Origin: Kibdelosporangium persicum
GTDB taxonomy: Bacteria; Actinomycetota; Actinomycetes; Mycobacteriales; Pseudonocardiaceae
Assembly (NCBI RefSeq): GCF_013280595.1
Contig: NZ_JAAATY010000024.1
Location: forward strand, 62,001-126,000
DNA length: 64,000 nt
Reading direction: 5' to 3'
The notes beneath the pieces are model-generated. The model saw only the letters and a list, made by a program, of their open reading frames with translations, was not told where the DNA came from and did no database searches. This document shows positions 7,862-16,500 of the stretch, piece by piece; positions within the stretch are counted from its first letter, which is position 1, and each line of letters starts with the position of its first letter. The translations under genes and the position numbers were made by a program.

Positions 7862-9487
7862 CTACTTGGCCACCGCCCGGTCCATCGCCGCGATGAAGCC
7901 CGGCAGGTTTCGCCCGCCGCTGAACCAGTAGAGCTCGGCCGAGGAACCGAACGCCTCCAGCCACCGCGGCGACTCACCGAGCACGACCGCGTACGGCAGG
8001 GAGCGGGAGAACACCAGCTCACGGTCGTTCTCGGGGATGCTGGACGGCGTGGCTGACTGAAGGTAACCGCGGAGGCTACGCACCTGTGCCAGCAGCACGC
8101 TGCCGCGCTTGGTACGCGCAGGCATCAGCCGTGCACCCAGAGCGAGCGCGACGCCGGCGATGACGACCGCCAGACCGAGCAGCGCGTTGCCCACTGTCAG
8201 CGCGAGCACAGCGGTCAGCCCGGCGCCGATGAACGCGAGCCCGATACCGACCGCCATCCACCGGGTGCGCTCCTGGTCGGGGCGTCGCTTGAACCACTCA
8301 CGGGCGACGACGTCGGTGTACATGGCTTCTTTGATGCGGCTGAGGTCGACGGACAGGGTGGACACGACCGCGCCCGCTTCGGGAACAGCGTCGTAGACCG
8401 CTCGTTCGTAGGCCGTCAGGGAGTCGTCCGCGGGGTTGCGGCGCATGATCTGCCAGTCGTTCCCGTTGATCTCCTGGATCCAGAGATAGTTGCGGACCGC
8501 GAGGTCGAGCACGGTCGCGGTGACGTCCACCGGGTCGACCCGTTCGTCGGTGACGGTCCCGATCTGCCCGGGAAGTACACCATCGGGTGAAGCGAAGGCC
8601 ACGCCGTTCTGGTCGTGCACGAGAACGTCGACCGGTCCGACGTCGGTCGCCAGCACCTTGGCGTCCCGGCCGCGCGCCACCCACAGCAGCACGAGACCGC
8701 CGAGCAACAACACCGTGAGGCCGAGCAGGCCGAACCCGGAGAAGGGGGTGAGGGCGAACGCGCCCGCCAGCTTCTCCGGCTCGGCGAACCTGGCGTTCGC
8801 CGGGACGGTCCCGGCGGGCAGGCCGATCGCCAGGTCGACACGATCACCGGCGGCGAGGTCCGACATGCTGACGCGGGTGATGCCGCCGTTGTCCGTCCTG
8901 GCGCGGTTGCACGGTTGCTCACTGCCGTACGGGCCGCCGTTGCAGCGCACCGAGATCGGGATCTCCGGCGCGATGAACGTGGCACGCAGCAAGCCGAGCC
9001 TGGCGTCCCAGCCCGCCGCCAGCTGCCAGCGCACCTCCTGGCGGTCGCCGAGGTCGATGACCGCGCCCTCGACCTGGTAGCGCAGTACCGACTTGCCTTG
9101 GCCGACGGAGACGGTGAACTCGTCGGCCGTGGCCTGCGCGCTGCCGTTGCCTTCCAGCTTCGGGTCTCGGACGACGAAGATCCGGTCGCGGTCGCCGGAC
9201 CTGATCCGCAGCGGCGAGCGCCGGTTGAGCTTCTCGCCGGACCGGACCGTGATCGTCTCCTCGACCGTCAGCAGCCCGTCCCGCTCCACTTTGAGCTGAA
9301 GCTGGGTGCGTGTCGGGAACTCGATCCCGTCCGGTGCCGCCCCGGGGTCCGATGAGGACGGAGGCTGCACCGGCCCGGTGGGCTCCGGGATGACGGGAAT
9401 ACTCGGGATCGACGGCGGTGGTTGCCCGACTGACAACCCGATCGCGGCGACCAGGCCCGCGGCCGCCACCCCCCAATTCGTCAACAC
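7862..9487 (-). CDS. DUF2207 domain membrane protein
   Basis: This about 541-aa membrane protein has a hydrophobic N terminus (WGVAAAGLVAAIGLSVG) followed by a Pro/Ser-rich linker. A large extracellular beta domain follows (DUF2207; LKVERDGLLTVEETITV, and the RRSPLRI block). Then come one membrane helix (FGLLGLTVLLLGGLVLLWV), a cytoplasmic part, and a closely spaced helix pair (MAVGIGLAFIGAGLTAVLAL, ALLGLAVVIAGVALALG). The C-terminal block SLPYAVVLGESPRWLEAFG is typical of the family. Function is unknown. The start is uncertain: I use GTG 9487 because the divergent gene begins at 9553. It heads the operon leading to the M16 pair and nudC. Confidence 0.8.
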   Translation of the reverse strand: MLTNWGVAAAGLVAAIGLSVGQPPPSIPSIPVIPEPTGPVQPPSSSDPGAAPDGIEFPTRTQLQLKVERDGLLTVEETITVRSGEKLNRRSPLRIRSGDRDRIFVVRDPKLEGNGSAQATADEFTVSVGQGKSVLRYQVEGAVIDLGDRQEVRWQLAAGWDARLGLLRATFIAPEIPISVRCNGGPYGSEQPCNRARTDNGGITRVSMSDLAAGDRVDLAIGLPAGTVPANARFAEPEKLAGAFALTPFSGFGLLGLTVLLLGGLVLLWVARGRDAKVLATDVGPVDVLVHDQNGVAFASPDGVLPGQIGTVTDERVDPVDVTATVLDLAVRNYLWIQEINGNDWQIMRRNPADDSLTAYERAVYDAVPEAGAVVSTLSVDLSRIKEAMYTDVVAREWFKRRPDQERTRWMAVGIGLAFIGAGLTAVLALTVGNALLGLAVVIAGVALALGARLMPARTKRGSVLLAQVRSLRGYLQSATPSSIPENDRELVFSRSLPYAVVLGESPRWLEAFGSSAELYWFSGGRNLPGFIAAMDRAVAK

Positions 9488-9552
9488 GCCTGCGGACGAT
9501 AGCGGAGCGCCCTTATGCTCACGCTCGGTTGAGAGCAAATGGGGGAAAGAAA

Positions 9553-10764
9553 GTGACGCGACCGCCGTACGGGCCAGGTCAGGGCGGCTTCCAGCCGCAG
9601 GGTTTCCCGCCACCGCGGCCCGTCGCACCGCCGCCGCGGCCCATGCCCGCGCCACCGATGTACCAGCCACGGCCGCCACACGGGCAGCCGCATTTCGGTC
9701 CGCCGCCGCCCCCTCCGCCACCGATGTGGCACCAGGCGCCGCCGTACCGCCCGAAGTCCAACACCGGCATGATCGTGACGATCACGCTGGTGAGCGTGCT
9801 CGTCGTGGTCGGCGGCCTGATCGGCGTGCTCGCCACGGTGGACGGAGGCAAGCGGAAACCCACCAGTGTCGCGGACTCCGGGTACGACTACCCGCCACCG
9901 GGCACTTCGTCGACGTCCGGCTCGCCGGCTTCGGCGACTCCCACTTCCGCGCAACGCCCGACGTCCTCCGCTCCCACCGCGCGGACGACTCCGCGCACGA
10001 CACGGACCACCACCAGCACGCCGAGCGGCCCGAAGCCGGTCTACCGGACCAAGGACAACCCGCTTTTCGCCGGGGAGAACGGCACCAACACCGTGACGTG
10101 CAACCTGCCGCGCTGGCAGAGCACACCCGCCGCCGCGCAGGCGTTCTTCAACGCGGCCATGCCGTGCATGGAGGCCGCGTGGGCGCCGGTGCTGCAACGC
10201 GCCAACCTCCCGTGGATCAGGCCGAAGATCGCCTTCCCGAGCGGCAAGCGGTGGGAGAGCGGCTGTGGCGTGGCCGACTCGACCAAAGAGGACGTCGCGG
10301 CCTTCTACTGCGCCCCTGACCTGACGATCTACATGCCGTTCGAAGGACTGCAGACCAACGTCAACGGCAGCAAGATCGGTGCCTACCTCGCGCTGTTCGC
10401 GCACGAGTACGGCCACCACGTCCAGTCGTTGAGCGGTTCGCTGAAAGCCGCGCACAACGAGTCGTACGAACTGGGCCCGGACTCCGCGGCCGGCCTGGAA
10501 ATCCAGCGCCGCAAGGAGTTACAGGCGCAGTGCTTCGGCGGGATGTGGTTCGCCGCGGCGTGGAACGGCAAGGGTTCGATCACCGACGCGGTCGTGCGCG
10601 ACATGCTGGCCGACGGCTACACCCGCGGCGACGACAACAACCCAGGCGCACCTCGCGACCACGGTAAACGCCAGAACTACGGCGCATGGCAGAAACAGGG
10701 CTACGAGAAGAACCGCACGTATCAGTGCAACACGTACCTGGCACCGGCCAACAGCGTCAGCTGA
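9553..10764 (+). CDS. neutral zinc metallopeptidase (YpfJ/PF04228 family), membrane-anchored
   Basis: This about 403-aa protein has a Pro/Gly/Gln-rich cytoplasmic N terminus (about 1-73), a single membrane helix (MIVTITLVSVLVVVGGLIGV, about 76-97) and a Thr/Ser-rich linker. The extracellular zinc-peptidase domain carries HEYGHH at 284-289. Other family features are AFFNAAMPCMEAAWAPVL, a cysteine pair around ESGCGVAD and FYCAPDLTIYMP, and RRKELQAQCFGGMWFAA. The GTG start at 9553 has a strong GGGGGAAAGAAA leader. It is transcribed away from the DUF2207 operon and converges with the small membrane protein gene after 12 bases. Substrate is unknown. Confidence 0.9.
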   Translation: MTRPPYGPGQGGFQPQGFPPPRPVAPPPRPMPAPPMYQPRPPHGQPHFGPPPPPPPPMWHQAPPYRPKSNTGMIVTITLVSVLVVVGGLIGVLATVDGGKRKPTSVADSGYDYPPPGTSSTSGSPASATPTSAQRPTSSAPTARTTPRTTRTTTSTPSGPKPVYRTKDNPLFAGENGTNTVTCNLPRWQSTPAAAQAFFNAAMPCMEAAWAPVLQRANLPWIRPKIAFPSGKRWESGCGVADSTKEDVAAFYCAPDLTIYMPFEGLQTNVNGSKIGAYLALFAHEYGHHVQSLSGSLKAAHNESYELGPDSAAGLEIQRRKELQAQCFGGMWFAAAWNGKGSITDAVVRDMLADGYTRGDDNNPGAPRDHGKRQNYGAWQKQGYEKNRTYQCNTYLAPANSVS

Positions 10765-10776
10765 GGCCCGCGGTGG

Positions 10777-11199
10777 TCAGGTGAGTTTGCCGTACAGGTA
10801 GGCGAAACCGCCGCCGGCGAAGCAGGCCAGGAGGAACAGGATGTACGCCACCGGTCTGCGTGCGCCGCTCTCGCCGGTGGCGGCTTCCGCACCGTGCACG
10901 GTGATCGTTCCGGCGAGCTCGGCGGGCACGCTCACGTCGACTTGCTCGCCTTCGCGGTGACCGCACGCGTCCAATGTGGCCTGATGTTCCTCGCCGTCGT
11001 GGACGAATGTGACGATTTCCCCGTTCGCGGTGTCGGCGCAGGACGAGCCCTTCGTCACTTTCGCCGTGATCCTGGTGGCGCCGGGTAACTCCGTGGACAG
11101 CCCGAAGAGACCCGGCGCCGATAACCACAGCGCGAGGCTGACAAAAACACCGAGCAGGACGACGACGGCAAGCCGGACCGCGTCCGGGCGAACCTCCAC
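10777..11199 (-). CDS. small two-helix membrane protein, 140 aa
   Basis: I do not recognise a named family. A first membrane helix (AVVVLLGVFVSLALWL) is followed by an extracytoplasmic domain of about 75 residues with two cysteines (SSCADT, DACGH) that could form a disulphide. A second helix follows (PVAYILFLLACFAGGGFAYLYG). The architecture resembles DUF3592-like proteins. The GTG start lies inside the left copy of a 65-bp direct repeat. The promoter region it shares with lexA has been interrupted by palindromic repeat copy 2. Confidence 0.78.
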   Translation of the reverse strand: MEVRPDAVRLAVVVLLGVFVSLALWLSAPGLFGLSTELPGATRITAKVTKGSSCADTANGEIVTFVHDGEEHQATLDACGHREGEQVDVSVPAELAGTITVHGAEAATGESGARRPVAYILFLLACFAGGGFAYLYGKLT

Positions 11200-11258
11200 A
11201 GGCAGGATGGTGTCAGACGACCCGCCGCCGCGTCACCGGTGTCCCCGCCACCACGGCC
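11194..11258. repeat. 65-bp direct repeat, left copy (flanks palindrome copy 2)
   Basis: This segment recurs at 11327-11391 with three mismatches over 65 bases. It starts at ctccacaggcagg and includes the start codon of the minus-strand membrane-protein gene. Between the two copies lies the 68-bp block 11260-11327 containing palindrome copy 2, so the block is bounded by a target-type duplication. Confidence 0.9.
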
Positions 11259-11271
11259 GACAGCCTGGTCA

Positions 11272-11321
11272 CCCTCGTGAGTGTTTATCAGGGTTAGAAC
11301 ACCGATAAACACTCACGAGGG
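11272..11321. repeat. palindromic repeat copy 2, with flanks identical to copy 1
   Basis: Arms 11272-11289 and 11304-11321 form a perfect 18-bp stem. The 68-bp block 11260-11327 matches 4199-4266 (copy 1) at 67 of 68 positions. The match includes sequence outside the palindrome that at copy 1 encodes the last residues of the oxidoreductase and NudC. Unlike the other copies it lies between divergent genes, directly upstream of lexA, and ends no gene. Confidence 0.9.
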
Positions 11322-11326
11322 GTGGG

Positions 11327-11391
11327 CTCCACAGGCAGGATGGTTTCAGACGACCCGCCGCCGCGTCACCGGTGTCCCGGTCACCACGGCC
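11327..11391. repeat. 65-bp direct repeat, right copy
   Basis: Partner of 11194-11258. It runs to just before the candidate -10 of lexA, so this copy presumably keeps the native lexA upstream sequence while the left copy keeps that of the divergent membrane-protein gene. Confidence 0.88.
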
Positions 11392-11393
11392 GG

Positions 11394-11399
11394 TAGTCT
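11394..11399 (+). promoter_or_regulatory. candidate -10 (TAGTCT) of a leaderless lexA transcript
   Basis: TAGTCT fits TANNNT and ends 7 bases before the GTG at 11407; no Shine-Dalgarno sequence is visible. No CGAAC-N4-GTTCG type SOS box is seen in the 200 bases upstream. Assigned by motif and spacing only. Confidence 0.4.
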
Positions 11400-11406
11400 T
11401 CGGCGG

Positions 11407-12048
11407 GTGACCGACATCTTCGACCACCTCGACGCTTCCGCCCTGCCGCCACGGCAACAGCAGATCCTCGCGACGATCCAGGACTGGGTGATCCGGCACG
11501 GGTATTCGCCGAGCACCCGGGAGATCGGCGACGCCGTGGGGCTGCGGTCGTCCTCGACGGTGTCGAAACACCTTGCCAGCCTGGAGGAGAAGGGGTTCCT
11601 GCGGCGCAGCGCCTCGGTCTCGCGGCCGATCGACGTCCGGATGTTCCTGCCGGAGCCGGCTTCGCGGGACGGCGAGTCCGTGCCGGTGCCGGTCGTCGGC
11701 GACATCGCCGCCGGTGTGCCGATCGCGGCCGAGGAGCACGTCGACGACGTCCTGAAGCTGCCGCGCGACCTGACCGGGCGGGGCACGGTCTTCGGGCTGC
11801 GGGTCCGCGGTGACTCGATGATCGACGCGGCCATCTGCGACGGTGACATCGTCGTCGTCCGTCAGCAGTCCGAGGCGCACTCGGGGCAGATCGTCGCCGC
11901 GATGATCGACGACGAGGCCACGGTCAAGGTGTACCGCCGCCGCAACGGGCACGTCTACCTTGAGCCGCGCAACCCGGACTACGACGTCATCGACGGTGAC
12001 AACGCCGTGATCCTCGGGACGGTCGTTTCCGTACTGCGGAGTGTCTAG
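11407..12048 (+). CDS. lexA: LexA-type transcriptional repressor (S24 autoprotease), possibly a paralogue
   Basis: The 213-aa protein has an N-terminal winged helix (LPPRQQQILATIQDWVIRHG, STREIGDAVGLRSSSTVSKH) and a C-terminal S24 peptidase domain. The Ala-Gly cleavage site is A102-G103 in GDIAAGV, the nucleophile is Ser137 in RGDSMID, and the general base is Lys174 in ATVKVYRR. All parts for RecA-stimulated self-cleavage are therefore present. The recognition helix (RSSSTVSKHLASLEEKGFLRR) differs from the TSTSSVAHQL form I know from mycobacterial LexA. It may therefore be a second LexA with its own operator. I start at GTG 11407; upstream in-frame sequence is repeat DNA. Its stop interlocks with the K+ channel stop at CTAG 12045-12048. 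Confidence 0.85.
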   Translation: MTDIFDHLDASALPPRQQQILATIQDWVIRHGYSPSTREIGDAVGLRSSSTVSKHLASLEEKGFLRRSASVSRPIDVRMFLPEPASRDGESVPVPVVGDIAAGVPIAAEEHVDDVLKLPRDLTGRGTVFGLRVRGDSMIDAAICDGDIVVVRQQSEAHSGQIVAAMIDDEATVKVYRRRNGHVYLEPRNPDYDVIDGDNAVILGTVVSVLRSV

Positions 12049-13115
12049 CTTTCCTCGGCGGGCGGGGTGACCTTGCGGACGTACAGCAACCGGTCGCCCG
12101 CCTCGACGGCGTCGGCCTCCGCCGAGTCCACGCGGTACAGCTTCTTGCCCCGCACCACGCCCAGCACGATGTCGGCCATGTGCCGTGGTGAGCCGCCGAT
12201 CTCGTCGGGCTCCACGTCCCGTTCGGCGATCGCCAGGCCGCTGTCCGGGGTGATCAGGTCCTCCACCATGTCCACGACGTTCGGCGTGTGCGTGGCCATG
12301 CCGAGCAGGCGGCCCGCCGTCTCGCTGGAGACCACGACCGAGTCCGCGCCGGACTGACGCAGCAGGTGCACGTTCTCCGCTTCCCGGACCGCGGACACGA
12401 TCTGCGCCTTCGGCGCCATCTCCCGCGCGGTCAACGTGATCAGCACGGCCGAGTCGTCCCGGTTGGCCGCCACGACCACCGCACGGGCCCGGTCGACACC
12501 CGCCACCCGCAGCACGTCCGACCGCGTGCCGGAGCCGTGCACGGTCACCAGACCGAGCGCCGAGGCCGCGTCGAGCGAGTTCTGGTCGGTGTCCACCACG
12601 ACGATCTGGCTGGGCTTCATGCCGTCCGTCAGCACCGCGCTGACCGCGGACCGGCCTTTCGTGCCGAACCCGATCACCACCACGTGGTCCCGCACCTTTT
12701 TCCTCCAAACCTGGATCTTGAAAGCCTGCCGGGACCGTTCGGTCAGCACCGCCAGGGTCGTGCCGACCAGCACGATCAGGAACAGCACGCGCAGCGGTGT
12801 GATCACCAGGACGTTGATCAGCCGCGCGGACGGGCTGAACGGGGTGATGTCGCCGTATCCGGTGGTCGACAGCGACACCGTCGCGTAGTAGATCGCGTCG
12901 AGCAGGGACAGCCCGTCGCCGTTGACGTCCCGGTAGCCGTCCCGGTCCAGGTACACGATCACGACCGCGGCGGCGAGCGCGAGCAGCGCGCCGATCACCC
13001 GCCGGACGATCGACGTGATCGGGCTGACGGTGCCCTCGGGGATCCGGATGACCCCGACAAGCGAGTGGTCCGGCCGGTCGGTGAGCCGGTCGGTGGCCTG
13101 CAACCGCCTGATCAT
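12045..13115 (-). CDS. potassium channel family protein with RCK (TrkA-N) domain
   Basis: This about 356-aa two-helix K+ channel subunit has a first helix RRVIGALLALAAAVVIVYL, the pore loop with selectivity filter TTGYGD, and a second helix INVLVITPLRVLFLIVLVGTTLAVL. A cytosolic RCK N-domain follows (HVVVIGFGTKGRSAVSAVL; acidic strand end VVVDTD), then a TrkA-C-like end. It should gate K+ flux across the cytoplasmic membrane in response to a nucleotide or ion. The ATG at 13115 has GGGGAG 7 bases upstream; ATG 13121 is the alternative. It is the apparent orthologue of the channel gene that lies next to the adnAB genes in mycobacteria. Confidence 0.9.
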   Translation of the reverse strand: MIRRLQATDRLTDRPDHSLVGVIRIPEGTVSPITSIVRRVIGALLALAAAVVIVYLDRDGYRDVNGDGLSLLDAIYYATVSLSTTGYGDITPFSPSARLINVLVITPLRVLFLIVLVGTTLAVLTERSRQAFKIQVWRKKVRDHVVVIGFGTKGRSAVSAVLTDGMKPSQIVVVDTDQNSLDAASALGLVTVHGSGTRSDVLRVAGVDRARAVVVAANRDDSAVLITLTAREMAPKAQIVSAVREAENVHLLRQSGADSVVVSSETAGRLLGMATHTPNVVDMVEDLITPDSGLAIAERDVEPDEIGGSPRHMADIVLGVVRGKKLYRVDSAEADAVEAGDRLLYVRKVTPPAEES

Positions 13116-13201
13116 GTGCATTCTCCCCGGTGGGACGCCAACGTGCGGCAGAGTAGCGCCGTGGCTCGCGGGCGTGGCTCGTGCGTCGGGCTACTGGCGG
13201 G

Positions 13202-13207
13202 TAACGT
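13202..13207 (+). promoter_or_regulatory. candidate -10 (TAACGT) of a leaderless transcript
   Basis: TAACGT ends 7 bases before the ATG at 13215 with no Shine-Dalgarno sequence between them, the same geometry as upstream of gntK and lexA. Motif-based only. Confidence 0.35.
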
Positions 13208-13214
13208 CCTCGCC

Positions 13215-13577
13215 ATGACCGAATCCCGGCGCGCGACACTGCTGGCCGTCCTGCTCGGCACCATGGGCACGCTGCACTTTCTCGTGCCGCGTCCCTTCGA
13301 CCGGCTGATCCCCCGCGCGCTGCCCGGCACCGCCCGCACCTGGACGTACGCCTCCGGCGTCGGTGAGCTCGGCACCGCCTTGCTGATCTCGGTCCCCCGG
13401 ACCCGGCGGCTCGGCGGTCTGCTGGCCGCGCTGCTGTTCGTGGCGGTGTTCCCCGGGAACGTCAAGATGGCCCTGGACGCGAAGACGACGCCGTCGAAGA
13501 TCGTCGCGATCACCCGGTTGCCGCTGCAATGGCCGCTTGTCGCATGGGCGCTACGCGTCCGTGACGGACGGGACTGA
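13215..13577 (+). CDS. DoxX-like small membrane protein
   Basis: This 120-aa protein has four hydrophobic segments (ATLLAVLLGTMGTLHFLVPR, TYASGVGELGTALLIS, RLGGLLAALLFVAVFPGNV, LPLQWPLVAWALRV) in the pattern of DoxX/DUF4267-like proteins. The FPGNVKMAL motif after the third helix is typical of actinobacterial DoxX-like proteins. Function is unknown; relatives act in membrane redox or thiosulphate-related processes. It is monocistronic, with its 3' end overlapping the convergent adnB gene by 27 bp. Confidence 0.75.
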   Translation: MTESRRATLLAVLLGTMGTLHFLVPRPFDRLIPRALPGTARTWTYASGVGELGTALLISVPRTRRLGGLLAALLFVAVFPGNVKMALDAKTTPSKIVAITRLPLQWPLVAWALRVRDGRD

Positions 13578-16500
13578 CCGGACCAACGCACGTAGCCCGT
13601 CGGCGTCGAGCAGGTCGGCGGGCTGCAAGGTGTGGTCGTGGCGGACGTAGTGGAACGCCGCACGGACCCGCTCGACCGGGACGTGCGCCAACTGCGCCCA
13701 GGCCAGCCGGTAGGCGGCGAGCTGCACGGCCAACGCGGGCAGCTGAGCCGCGTCGGGGACCCGTCCGGTCTTCCAGTCCACAACGGTCCAACCGCCGTCG
13801 TCGTCCGCGTACACGGCGTCCATCCGGCCACGGACCGACAGCCCGTCGACGTCGCACGTGAACGGCACCTCGACCTCGTGCGGAATCCGGTCGGCCCACG
13901 AACTGGCCAGGAACGCCGCCCGCAACGCCTCCAGCTCGTCGTCCTGAGCGGCGCTGTCGTCGGCCGCACCGGGCAGCTCGTCGAGGTCGAGCAGGCGGCC
14001 GGAGCCGAACCGCCGTTCCAGCCACGTGTGGAACGCGGTGCCGCGGCGGGCAACCGGGTTCGGCGGGAAAGGCAGCGGACGGCGCAGCCGGCGGGCCAGG
14101 GCATCCGGGTCGGCGGCCAGTTCGACGAGCTGGCTCACCGACAGCTGGCCGGGCAGCGCGATCTTCTCCCGTCTGGTCTGGGCCGCCGCGCGTTCGGCGA
14201 GCAGCACGTCCGTGTCCCGCTGCCAGCCGTCCGGGTCCTCGTCCTCCAGCGGGAGCAGCAACTGGTCCTCGTCGGGCGGTTTGCCGCGCTTCAGCTTCGC
14301 CAGTTCGGCGCGGACCTGGTCGGCGCCGTCCAGCACGTCCTGGCGCCGCTTGCCCAGCGGGTCGATCGGCCAGCGCGCGATCCGCGCCGCGTTCGCGATC
14401 GGGTTCTCCTCGTCCTCGGCGGGCGCGGGCGCCCAGTGGTCGACCGCCGCGACGTCCACTTCGGACAACTCGGTGAGGAACTCCGACGGGCCCTTGGGTT
14501 TCGCGCCGGTCCGGCCCCACCAGTGCCCGGACACCAGCAGGCTGCGCTCGGACCGGGTGAGCGCCACGTAGAACAGCCGTCGTTCCTCGGTCAGCGCGCG
14601 TTCGGCGAAGCCCTCGTTGTGCTCCTGCAGCGCCTCTTCGACTTCCTTGCGGTTCATGTCACCGGAAAGCCGCAGCTCCGGCAGGTCCTGTGCGTCACCG
14701 CGAAGCGAAGCGGGCAGTTCGGTCACCGCACGCAGCCAGCTCGATCCCCGGCGCTTGGACGGGAACACGTCCGTCACGACGTGCGGGATCGCGACGACCT
14801 CCCATTCCAGGCCCTTCGCGGAGTGGACGGTGACCACCTGCACGCGGTCCTCGGCGACTTCGACCTCACCGGGTTCCAGCCCGTCCTCGGCGTCCTCCGC
14901 GGCGGACAGATAGTCCAGAAAGGACATGAGGCTGGCCGACGGGCTGTGCTGCGCGTAGTCCGCGACCACGTCGGCGAACGCGTCGAGGTGCACACGGGAG
15001 ATCGGCCCGGGCCGCGCGGACGCCTCGATGTCCAGCTGCATGGTGCGCTCGACGTCCGCGACCAGTTCGGGCAGCGACTGGTCGAGCCGTCGCCGCAGCT
15101 GCGTGAGCTCGCCACCGAGGCCGCGGATGCGGTTGTACCCCTCGGTCGAGTACCGCTTCGGGTCGCCCGGGTCGTCCAAGGCGTCGACCAGCCCGGCCTG
15201 TTCGGCACGCTCCCCCGGCACCGCGCCCAGCAGCGGGTCCACCTGGTCGGGCGCGTGCAACCCGGCCAGTTCGGTCGCCCGGCGCCACAACGCGGCCAGG
15301 TCCGCGGCGGACAGCCGCCACCGTGAACCGGTGAGCAGCCGTGTCGCGGCTGTCCCGGCGAGCGGGTCGACGAGCACTCGCAGCGTGCTGACCAGGTCAC
15401 GGACTTCCGGCTCGTCCAGCAGGCCGCCCAGGCCGACGACCTCGACCGGCAGGCCACGGGTGCGCAGCGCGGTGGCGATGTCCGCCATGTCCGCTCTCCG
15501 GCGGACGAGGACCGCCGCGGTCGGCGGTCTGCCCTCGTTCTCGATCTTGGCCCGCCAGCGGCCCGCCACCGCGTCGGCCAGCCATTCCAGTTCCGCCTGG
15601 ATGTCCGGGAACAGCGCGCAGCGCACGTCGCCCTCGTCGGCGTCCTCCCGGGCCCGCAGCTCGTCCACCTCCAGGCCGGAACGGCGCAGCGGCTCGGAGA
15701 CCGTGTTCGCGAGTGTCAGCACTTCCGGCGGGTTGCGGAAGCTGGTGAGCAACCCGTACCTGGTGGCAGGCCGCTTGTCCTCGGTCGGGAAGTCCGTGGT
15801 GAACCTCGGGAGGTTGGCCGCGCTCGCGCCACGCCAGCCGTAGATCGCCTGCGCCGGGTCGCCGACAGCCGTGACGGGCATCGGATCGTCCCGGCCGAAC
15901 AACGACCTCAGCAGGACGCGTTGCGCGTGGCCCGTGTCCTGGTACTCGTCCAGCAGCACGGCCCCGTACTTGGCTCGTTCGCCTTTGGCGACTTCGGGAT
16001 GGTCGCGCGCGAGCCGTGCCGCGATCGCCATCTGGTCGGCGAAGTCCATCACGCCGTCCTTGCGCTTGCGCTCGGCGTACGCCTTCACCATCGGCAGCAG
16101 CGCGACCCGGAACCGTTGCGCCGCAATGATCTCCTTGAGCTTCTGGGACGGTTCCGCCGCCTGCCTCGGGCCTCGCGGGGCGGCCTCGATCAGCTGGCAG
16201 AGCCGTTCGGCGTGCTCGGCGAGCTTGTCCTCGTCGACCAGGTGCTCCCCCATCTCCCCGGCGAGGTCGAGGAGGTACCTCGTGATCGTCGCGGGCACGC
16301 GGTCGGTGTCGAGGTCCTGCGTCCACGTGCTGACCAGACGGTGTGCGAGCTGCCACGACGAGGTCTCGGTGAGCAGCCGCGCCGCGGGTTCCACCGGCAG
16401 CCGCAGACCGTGCTCGCCGACCAGGCGCCCGGCGTACGCGTGGTAGGTCAGGATCGTCGGTTCGCCGGTGATCACCGCGGCCTTGCGTTCACCGCTGGGA

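Noticed and set aside
11200-11406. SOS box upstream of lexA
   Set aside because: No CGAAC-N4-GTTCG-type palindrome is visible; the palindrome present is the dispersed repeat.
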